In this document: positions 1 to 5,109 of the stretch, in pieces
How positions within the stretch are numbered: the first letter of the stretch is position 1
How the letters are laid out: every line of letters starts with the position of its first letter
Assembly: GCA_003242645.1 (NCBI GenBank)
Contig: QGVC01000192.1
Location: 1 to 6,937 of the forward strand
DNA: 6,937 bases
Origin: Pseudomonadota bacterium
Lineage (GTDB): Bacteria; Pseudomonadota; Alphaproteobacteria; Rhizobiales; Hyphomicrobiaceae
Direction of reading: 5' to 3'
Notes under the pieces: model-generated
Databases searched by the model: none
Seen by the model: only the letters and a program-made list of their open reading frames with translations
What the model was told of the DNA's origin: nothing
Position numbers and translations under genes: made by a program

Positions 1-1
1 C

Positions 2-1060
2 CGGTTTTATACGGGCCCCCCAGCTCTCCCACACACGGCTGCCGGATCAGCCGTCTTGGTGATGGCGACCATGCTGGGCGTCGCCCTCGTTCGACGCATG
101 AGAGGCATCGTGCCCGTGCGCCTCGTGGGCCACGGAGAGATAGCGCTGCGGCCCGGCTCGACCCTTCTGGAAGCCAGCCGGGAGAATTGCATTCCTCACC
201 CGTCGCTTTGTGGTGGTCGAGGCCGGTGTTCGACCTGCCGTGTTCTCGTGCTCACCGGCCACGAAACATTGCCTGAGCCGAACCCTGTCGAACGCAAGGT
301 GCTGAAGCGGATTTCTGCGCCGGCAAGCGTCCGACTGGCCTGCCAGATCCGTCCGCGGCATCCGCTGTGTGTCCAGATTTTGCTGCCGCCGATTACCCGC
401 GGGGCTGGGCTCGATTGGGAGGAGGAAGAGTACAAATGGGGCGCCGATCGCAAGGTCACGATCCTGTTCGTCGACATTCGGGCTTTCACAACTCTCACCA
501 AGAAGCAGCTCCCAGCCGACACGGTTCTTCTGGTCAACCGCTTCCTTCAAGAGATCACTCAGGCAACTGAGTCGCACGGCGGCCGGATCTGCATGTACCT
601 GAGCGACGGCGCCATGGCCATTTTCGGCCTCGACGGACAACGGGGAATGGGCAGCCGCGATGCCATCGCCGCCGGCCGCGACATGCTTCGCGTTGCGCGC
701 ATGCTCGATGCGGAGCTTGGCTCGGCATTGCCAATGCCTTTGCGGATCGGAATCGGCATTCACTGCGGCCCAGCCGTCATCGCGCGCGTCGGCGATGCCG
801 AACGCGGCTATACGATCACAGCCCTCGGTGAGACCGTCAGCATTGCGAGCAGACTCGAAGCCGCAACGAAGGAGTTGCTGGCCGACATGCTCGTCTCTGA
901 AGCCGCGCTACAGGCCTCGCGCGCAACTTTACCAGGATCGACAATTCGCGAGGTGCCGATGCGCGGACACGACACTCCGATCAAGGCATATGCGTTCTCT
1001 GAGCCGGTGGAGCCCCAAGATGAGACGCGACAGGAGCTGTCGCAAACAGAGGCAGAATGA
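2..1060 (+). CDS. Membrane-anchored 2Fe-2S ferredoxin / class III adenylate cyclase, CyaC-like (5' end outside window)
   Basis: Seen: the frame is open from base 2 with no stop, so the gene starts left of the window; internal TTG (56) or ATG (62) starts would cut a hydrophobic segment. In the 352-residue partial product, residues 13-31 (AAGSAVLVMATMLGVALV then RRMR) look like a final transmembrane helix. A 2Fe-2S ferredoxin domain follows at about 37-128, with likely ligands C70, C76, C79 (CGGRGRCSTC) and C114 (LACQ). A class III cyclase domain covers about 150-310, with metal-binding Asp158 (FVDIRAF) and Asp202 (LSDGAMAIFG) and Arg284 (SIASRLE). Known: S. meliloti CyaC has a six-helix diheme-B anchor that responds to quinones, a binuclear Fe-S cluster and ATP cyclase activity. 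Inferred: this is a redox-controlled, inner-membrane, cAMP-forming enzyme. Odd: the usual substrate-selecting Lys is Met198 and the transition-state Asn is Ser280, so activity and substrate need testing. The heme-ligand region is not in the window. Confidence 0.9.
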   Translation, partial: RFYTGPPALPHTAAGSAVLVMATMLGVALVRRMRGIVPVRLVGHGEIALRPGSTLLEASRENCIPHPSLCGGRGRCSTCRVLVLTGHETLPEPNPVERKVLKRISAPASVRLACQIRPRHPLCVQILLPPITRGAGLDWEEEEYKWGADRKVTILFVDIRAFTTLTKKQLPADTVLLVNRFLQEITQATESHGGRICMYLSDGAMAIFGLDGQRGMGSRDAIAAGRDMLRVARMLDAELGSALPMPLRIGIGIHCGPAVIARVGDAERGYTITALGETVSIASRLEAATKELLADMLVSEAALQASRATLPGSTIREVPMRGHDTPIKAYAFSEPVEPQDETRQELSQTEAE

Positions 1061-1557
1061 GCCGGCTGAACACCTTCATCGCACGCTTGCAGGCCCAAAA
1101 GACGCTTCTCGAGTGGGCAGCAGCAAAGCTCCGATCCGCTGGTGATCAGTTGCAGGGGCCTGTCATCGAGCTCGGGCTCGGCAATGGTCGGACATTCGAC
1201 CATCTCCGCGAACTGTTGCCCGACCGGCGCATTATCGCCTTCGATCGCACGCTCGATGCCAACCCGAGGAGCACGCCGCCCGCCGAAGACCTCGTCCTCG
1301 GCGACATCAGAACGACGGCCCCAGCCTTTGCTGAGCGGTTCGGAGCTATAGGCGTCTTGCTTCACGCGGACCTGGGAAACGGTGTACCGGCCAATGAAGC
1401 CGTGCTGCAACGCTGGCTTCCTGATGTTGTCGTCCGACTGACACGCTCCAGGGCCATCGTCATCTCGTCGACCCAACTCGAGCACCCAAAGTTGGCGGCG
1501 TTATCCCTGCCGCCCACCGTGCCGGAAGGGCGGTATTATGCTTACGTGCGTCGTTAG
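1057..1557 (+). CDS. Small class I SAM-dependent methyltransferase (Methyltransf_17-like)
   Basis: Product of 166 residues. Seen: motif I VIELGLGNGRTFDHL at 36-50 gives the glycine-rich SAM loop. An acidic strand end follows at FDR (Asp63), then LGDIR at 81-85, which would contact the adenine, and LLHADLGNG at 101-109 at the motif IV position with Asp105. There is no signal peptide or membrane helix, so it is cytoplasmic. Length and motif layout fit the compact Rossmann methyltransferases of about 160 residues grouped as Methyltransf_17 (PF12692), assigned from memory of the family and not by search. No substrate-binding extension is visible and the substrate is unknown. The ATG overlaps the cyclase TGA as ATGA, with AGAGG at 1048-1052 only four bases ahead, so translation is probably coupled to the cyclase. 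The start is well supported by this overlap and by the motif spacing. Confidence 0.85.
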   Translation: MSRLNTFIARLQAQKTLLEWAAAKLRSAGDQLQGPVIELGLGNGRTFDHLRELLPDRRIIAFDRTLDANPRSTPPAEDLVLGDIRTTAPAFAERFGAIGVLLHADLGNGVPANEAVLQRWLPDVVVRLTRSRAIVISSTQLEHPKLAALSLPPTVPEGRYYAYVRR

Positions 1558-1591
1558 CGGGAGGCCCACCGTCGCATTTGTCCGCATCCAT

Positions 1592-1623
1592 TAACCGCGT
1601 TAGGCTTCCTGTTCAGTCACTGA
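1592..1623. promoter_or_regulatory. Short inverted repeats upstream of the amidohydrolase gene (possible operator)
   Basis: The 106-base gap before the amidohydrolase holds two short dyads: TAAC-CGC-GTTA at 1592-1602 and TCAGT-C-ACTGA at 1613-1623. A weak -35-like TTGTCC lies at 1578-1583, with only a poor -10 match (TAGGCT) 17 bases later. Their position between the methyltransferase stop and the ribosome binding site would suit an operator, but arms of four and five bases occur by chance. I cannot match either dyad to a known regulator. Confidence 0.2.
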
Positions 1624-1646
1624 CCGCTTCGAATTCATCCTTTCCC

Positions 1647-1654
1647 GAGGGAGG
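1647..1654 (+). promoter_or_regulatory. Ribosome binding site of the amidohydrolase
   Basis: GAGGGAGG lies nine bases ahead of the ATG at 1664. It is the strongest Shine-Dalgarno match seen in the window and fixes this start. Confidence 0.75.
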
Positions 1655-1663
1655 CCGCCTGCC

Positions 1664-2830
1664 ATGCCGATCGTGAACCGAGTTGCGGCGATGCAAGACG
1701 AGCTGACCGAGCTCCGTCGCGACTTCCACGCACATCCCGAAGTTCTTTACGACGTGCATCGGACGGCTGGCATCGTGGCGGAGAAGTTGAAGGCCTGGGG
1801 CTGCGACGAGGTTGTCACCGGCATCGGCCGAACGGGCGTCGTCGGGGTGATTCGTGGTCGGAGCAACAACTCAGGCAAGGTTATCGGGCTGAGGGCCGAC
1901 ATGGACGCCCTACCGATTCAAGAGGAGACAGGCCTGCCTTACGCTTCGACAATCCCCGGCCGAATGCATGCCTGCGGGCATGACGGACACACCACGATGC
2001 TGCTTGGTGCCGCCCGTTACCTTGCTGAAACACGGAATTTCGACGGCACGGTTGTCTTGATCTTTCAACCCGCTGAGGAAGGCGGCGCTGGCGCAAAGGC
2101 GATGATCGACGACGGCCTCATGGATCGCTGGGGCATTCAGGAGGTCTACGGTCTCCACAACCAACCAGGGCTTCCTGTCGGCAGCTTTGCTCTCAGGCCA
2201 GGTCCGCTAATGGCCGCCTCGGACCGGATCTACATCACGATCCACGGCAAAGGGGGGCACGCCGCCAAGCCGCATTGTTGCATCGACCCGCTGCTCGCCG
2301 GTGCGCATGTCGTCACCGCATTGCAGTCCATCGTCTCCAGGAACGTCGATCCCTTGGAGTCTGGCGTCGTGTCGATCTGCATGTTCCACGCCGGCGATAC
2401 GCAGAATGTTATTCCGGCGACGGCGAAACTGACCGGCACCGCGCGCTCGCTACAGCCCCACATCCGCGACCTGCTCGAGAAGCGGATTATCGAGGTCACG
2501 AAAGCGACGGCCGCCATGTTCGGTGCCGAAGCAGACGTCGTTTACAAGCGCGATTATCCGGTGACCCGCAATCACGAACGTGAGACGCAGTTCGCTGCTT
2601 CTGTTGCGGCCGCCGTCGTGGGCCCTGACAAGGTGAATACGTCCGCGCCGCCGGTTATGGGCGGAGAGGATTTCTCGTTCATGCTGGAAGCGCGGCCTGG
2701 CGCCTTCATTTTCATGGGCAATGGCGACAGCGCCGGCCTCCACCACCCAGCGTACAACTTCAACGACGATGCGATCCCCTACGGCGTCTCCTATTGGGTG
2801 CGTCTGGTCGAGACAGCCATGCCTGCGTGA
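1664..2830 (+). CDS. M20 family metallopeptidase / amidohydrolase (hippurate or IAA-amino acid hydrolase type)
   Basis: Product of 388 residues, full length for the M20D group. Known role of the family: two-metal hydrolysis of the amide bond of N-acyl amino acids such as hippurate, N-acetyl amino acids or indole-acetyl amino acids, in the cytoplasm. Seen: N-terminal RRDFHAHPE (18-26); GLRADMDALPIQEETG (75-90); MHACGHDGHT (101-110) with metal ligands Cys104 and His106; QPAEEG (135-140) with the general base Glu138 and ligand Glu139; GLHN with His165; GGHAAKPH (197-204) in the lid/dimerization domain; MGGEDFSFM (332-340); and LHHPAYNF with His360 as the last ligand. All expected catalytic and metal residues are present, so it should be active. 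No signal peptide is seen. The acyl group and amino acid cannot be read from sequence. Slightly odd: two adjacent cysteines (205-206) follow His204 in a loop near the active site. Hairpins follow the stop codon. Confidence 0.93.
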   Translation: MPIVNRVAAMQDELTELRRDFHAHPEVLYDVHRTAGIVAEKLKAWGCDEVVTGIGRTGVVGVIRGRSNNSGKVIGLRADMDALPIQEETGLPYASTIPGRMHACGHDGHTTMLLGAARYLAETRNFDGTVVLIFQPAEEGGAGAKAMIDDGLMDRWGIQEVYGLHNQPGLPVGSFALRPGPLMAASDRIYITIHGKGGHAAKPHCCIDPLLAGAHVVTALQSIVSRNVDPLESGVVSICMFHAGDTQNVIPATAKLTGTARSLQPHIRDLLEKRIIEVTKATAAMFGAEADVVYKRDYPVTRNHERETQFAASVAAAVVGPDKVNTSAPPVMGGEDFSFMLEARPGAFIFMGNGDSAGLHHPAYNFNDDAIPYGVSYWVRLVETAMPA

Positions 2831-2837
2831 GCTGACG

Positions 2838-2919
2838 GCGTAAACCTGGGGAGGTGCACACCGGGGCAGGTTTGCGCGGGTGAGCCGCCTTGGCTCACCG
2901 CCAGCTGCCGGGTACGGCA
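2838..2919 (+). terminator. Cluster of three consecutive hairpins between the amidohydrolase and the binding-protein gene
   Basis: Seen: stem 1 pairs 2838-2848 (GCGTAAACCTG) with 2867-2877 (CAGGTTTGCGC), 11 pairs with one U-G wobble and an 18-base loop. Stem 2 pairs 2879-2886 (GGTGAGCC) with 2892-2899 (GGCTCACC), eight perfect pairs and a five-base loop. Stem 3 pairs 2906-2910 (TGCCG) with 2915-2919 (CGGCA) around GGTA. Stem 1 begins seven bases after the amidohydrolase stop. No T-run follows any stem, so this is not a classic intrinsic terminator. It could be a U-less terminator, an mRNA 3'-end stabilizer, or a structured leader of the following gene, whose ATG is 23 bases past stem 3. Function is inferred; the dyads themselves are plain. 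Confidence 0.5.
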
Positions 2920-2942
2920 ATCACTCATCAGCGGCTTTTCGA

Positions 2943-3977
2943 ATGGATATGTGCAGATCGTCACGTCAGGTATTCTGCGCGGTTCTCGGCGCCATTTTCT
3001 TTGTTTGCAGCAGCGCGAGCATCCCGGCCGCAACGCTCGACGAAGTCCGGTCGCGCGGGCACCTGTTGTGCGGCGTCGCCGAAGGCCTGATGGGATTTTC
3101 GCATCTCGATGCGCGAGGCGTCTGGTCGGGCCTGGAGGTGGATTTCTGCGCGGCTCTTGCGGCGGCAATCTTCGGCGATCGGAACGCCGTGAAATACCGC
3201 CCGCTCACCTTGGCAGAGCGCTTTTCGGCGCTGCGTGACGGAGAGGTTGATGTTCTGGCTCGCAGTGCACCGTGGACGTTGAGCCGCGATATGGATCTCG
3301 GCGCACGGTACGTCGATACGCTCTTCTTCGATGGCCAGGCAATTATGGTGCGCCGGGCTCAAGGCGTAACGAGCGTGCTCGAGCTCAGTGGTGCGAGCAT
3401 TTGCGTGATGAATGCGGGCTCCGCGCAGCAAGGCCTCGAGGAGTACTTCAGCCAGCGCGGCATGCGCTTCACCGCGGTTACGTTCGATAAATGGGACGCA
3501 GCTGTCGAAGCCTATCTCAACGAGCGCTGCACTGCGCTCACTGCCGATCTGACGGCGCTGGCCCTCGTTCGTGCTGCCATCGACCAGACCGGCGAGCATC
3601 AGCTCCTGCCTGAGCTGCTGACGAAAGAACCGCTCGGTCCCGCGGTGAAACAGGGTGATCCTCAGTGGTTCGGCATCGTCCGCTGGGTGCTGTACGCGCT
3701 GATCGCCGCCGAGGAGCACGGCGTGTCACGGGCGAACGTGGAGGCGATGCGTCAATCGCCGATCGCAGCCGTGAGACGCTTGCTCGGAACGGATGGCGAC
3801 CTAGGCGCGTCGCTCGGGCTCAGCCGTACGTGGGCTTACGATGTCATTCGGCAGGTCGGCAATTACGGCGAGCTGTTCGAGAGGAATGTCGGCATGCGGT
3901 CACCGCTGAAGCTGGAACGTCGCATCAACGATCTGTGGTCCAAAGGCGGCCTGATGCACGCGCCACCATTCAGGTGA
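2943..3977 (+). CDS. Periplasmic amino-acid ABC transporter substrate-binding protein, AapJ-like (SBP_bac_3)
   Basis: Product of 344 residues, close to the usual AapJ length. Seen: a signal peptide with hydrophobic core at about 9-26 and cleavage near residue 30, ahead of TLDEVRSRGHLLCGV, a typical AapJ mature start. Family-typical blocks follow: GLEVDFCAALAAAIFGD (63-79), ERFSALRDGEVDVL (92-105), KEPLGPAVKQGDPQWF (228-243), VGNYGELFERNVG (305-317) and the C-terminal LWSKGG. Known: AapJ captures many L-amino acids for the AapQMP permease. Arg107 and Asp202 sit where the ligand carboxylate and amino group are normally held. Odd: the usual RNTTWT loop reads RSAPWT and the AGTTTE-like loop reads NAGSAQ, which may change specificity. 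No permease or ATPase gene lies next to it, so it is an orphan here. An in-frame GTG at 2880 was rejected because it lies inside a hairpin and lengthens the signal peptide; ATG 2949 is an alternative. No clear Shine-Dalgarno is seen. Confidence 0.9.
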   Translation: MDMCRSSRQVFCAVLGAIFFVCSSASIPAATLDEVRSRGHLLCGVAEGLMGFSHLDARGVWSGLEVDFCAALAAAIFGDRNAVKYRPLTLAERFSALRDGEVDVLARSAPWTLSRDMDLGARYVDTLFFDGQAIMVRRAQGVTSVLELSGASICVMNAGSAQQGLEEYFSQRGMRFTAVTFDKWDAAVEAYLNERCTALTADLTALALVRAAIDQTGEHQLLPELLTKEPLGPAVKQGDPQWFGIVRWVLYALIAAEEHGVSRANVEAMRQSPIAAVRRLLGTDGDLGASLGLSRTWAYDVIRQVGNYGELFERNVGMRSPLKLERRINDLWSKGGLMHAPPFR

Positions 3978-4029
3978 CGATCAGCCGACGTACGAAAACG
4001 CGTGTAACGTTCGACCTCGTACCCCTCAG
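3978..4029. other. Convergent intergenic gap without a clear terminator
   Basis: These 52 bases separate two convergent genes, where a two-way terminator would be expected. The only dyad seen is GTACGA (3990-3995) with TCGTAC (4017-4022), six pairs around a 21-base loop and no T-run. That is too weak to call a terminator. Confidence 0.4.
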
Positions 4030-5034
4030 CTACTGGGTCACGACCTCGATTTCGGTCACATCGCCCTTATCCAGCGAGAATTCGCGGCGGTAGACCTGCC
4101 CGGCTGAACGGGCTGTGACAGTGTATTTGCCGGGCGCAAGGATATGGCTCGGCAATGCGCCGACGCTCTCATCGACGACATCCCCCGAAGCATCCAGGAT
4201 GCGCCATTGCGTATCGGGCAGAGCCTCGCCTCCAGCCCGCGTCACGAGCTTGAATGTGACCCTGGCCGCAGAATGGGTGACGGTCACCTCCGTCAGCTTT
4301 CCCGCTTCCACCGTCACATCCGCGCTCACGCGCGAGTTGGCGCCTCCATAGGTGGATACGATGTGATAGATGCCCGAGTTGAGCCGAACGATGACGCCGG
4401 GCCTCGCGTCGCTGAGAATCCTGGTGCGATTGCCGAATTGGTCGCGCTCGTCGGAGAGCACATCGAACTTGACGGTGTTCGGCGGCGCGGGCTCACCGTC
4501 GTTGACCAGAGCTTTCAAACGTAGGCCGCCGGCGTTGAGCACGAACGGCTCGACCGACTCCACCCCCTCCTTCACCGTGATGCGCCGCGTAAGGTGCGCC
4601 CGCCCGAAGGCGGCATTGACGTAGTAATCGCCCGGCGGCAGGCGCAGGACGGGGCTCGCCTCGCGGCTGGTTTGCACCAGAACGTTGCGGTCCGGGTCAT
4701 CGCTGCCGGCATCGCGATAAACCCGCCAGACGAGGCCGGAGTCGATCCGCTGGCCATCCTGCGTGAGCAGCGCCACGAGCGTAACGCTCGTTCCATTTCG
4801 GCCCTTACCGGATTTTGCGGGCCGCTCCGATGGGGTCCACGGCACCACCGTCGTGTTCGGCGTGTCCGGTAGCCTCAGCAGATCTGCGCTCGTTGGGTCC
4901 AGCGGCATGACGTTCTGGGGGCCCGGGTTAGCGGGCTGTTGAGCGTGAGCATCGGACATGAGGAGTGGAGTTGTGAGCGCCAGCGCGAATGCCAAAATGG
5001 CGCGCCAACCCATCAAGCCCCAAATCCCGCGCAT
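4030..5034 (-). CDS. Secreted repeat protein of unknown function (three beta-sandwich-like repeats)
   Basis: Product of 334 residues; I do not recognise a named family. Seen: positively charged start, hydrophobic core at about 10-25 and an AHA|QQ signal peptidase I site after residue 31, so it is exported. A proline/asparagine-rich linker runs to about residue 80. Three related modules follow: 82-167 (VWRVYR, then LRLPPGDYYVNA), 170-255 (VIVRLNSGIYHIVS) and 257-334 (QWRILDASG, then LAPGKYTVTA). Each has a strand ending in a tryptophan or aromatic residue, a central L-P/x-G-x-Y-x-V turn and a closing strand before a glycine. This resembles carboxypeptidase-regulatory, PEGA or Ig-like beta-sandwich modules, without enzyme motifs. 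Modules of the same design form the tail of the VWA gene 75 bases upstream on the same strand, so the two are probably co-transcribed and partners. The ATG at 5034 has GGGGA (minus strand) eight bases ahead; an internal ATG at residue 8 would also leave a signal peptide. Confidence 0.8.
   Translation of the reverse strand: MRGIWGLMGWRAILAFALALTTPLLMSDAHAQQPANPGPQNVMPLDPTSADLLRLPDTPNTTVVPWTPSERPAKSGKGRNGTSVTLVALLTQDGQRIDSGLVWRVYRDAGSDDPDRNVLVQTSREASPVLRLPPGDYYVNAAFGRAHLTRRITVKEGVESVEPFVLNAGGLRLKALVNDGEPAPPNTVKFDVLSDERDQFGNRTRILSDARPGVIVRLNSGIYHIVSTYGGANSRVSADVTVEAGKLTEVTVTHSAARVTFKLVTRAGGEALPDTQWRILDASGDVVDESVGALPSHILAPGKYTVTARSAGQVYRREFSLDKGDVTEIEVVTQ
4033..4791 (-). repeat. Three protein-level repeats in the secreted protein
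   Basis: Residues 82-334 divide into three modules of about 80-85 residues sharing an aromatic-R/D-[VI] strand, an L-x-x-G-x-Y turn and a final charged strand. They are diverged: the similarity is in protein pattern, with no evident long DNA identity. The first module is closest to the first module of the neighbouring VWA protein (WRVYR with WRVFR; LPPGDYYV with LPPGDYVV). Confidence 0.6.
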
Positions 5035-5042
5035 TGCCGGTT

Positions 5043-5047
5043 TCCCC
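5043..5047 (-). promoter_or_regulatory. Likely ribosome binding site of the secreted repeat protein
   Basis: On the minus strand GGGGA lies eight bases before the ATG at 5034. It supports that start and independent initiation after the upstream VWA gene. Confidence 0.45.
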
Positions 5048-5109
5048 AGTTGCGAACTGTCCCCGCGAAAGGCTCCATCAGCGACCGATATTCTACCGCT
5101 CGATTATGT

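Noticed and set aside
205..300. Cys63 (ENCIPHPS) as a fourth cluster ligand
   Set aside because: The spacing C-x5-C-x2-C beginning at Cys76-region CGGRGRCSTC together with the distant LACQ cysteine already fits a standard 2Fe-2S domain; Cys63 is six residues earlier and probably not needed.
47..763. 238-codon minus-strand open frame
   Set aside because: It is antisense to the ferredoxin/cyclase gene, with low-complexity charged composition and no motif.
808..1485. 225-codon minus-strand open frame
   Set aside because: It spans the antisense of two real genes and their overlap, so it is not a plausible gene.
2880..2942. GTG at 2880 as the start of the binding protein
   Set aside because: It sits in the arm of a perfect hairpin, has no well-spaced Shine-Dalgarno and would add 21 residues ahead of a normal signal peptide.
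2961..3719. 252-codon minus-strand open frame
   Set aside because: It is antisense to the AapJ-like gene, whose family blocks are clear; it has no motifs of its own.
3990..4022. GTACGA/TCGTAC dyad as a terminator of the convergent genes
   Set aside because: Only six pairs with a 21-base loop and no T-run on either strand.
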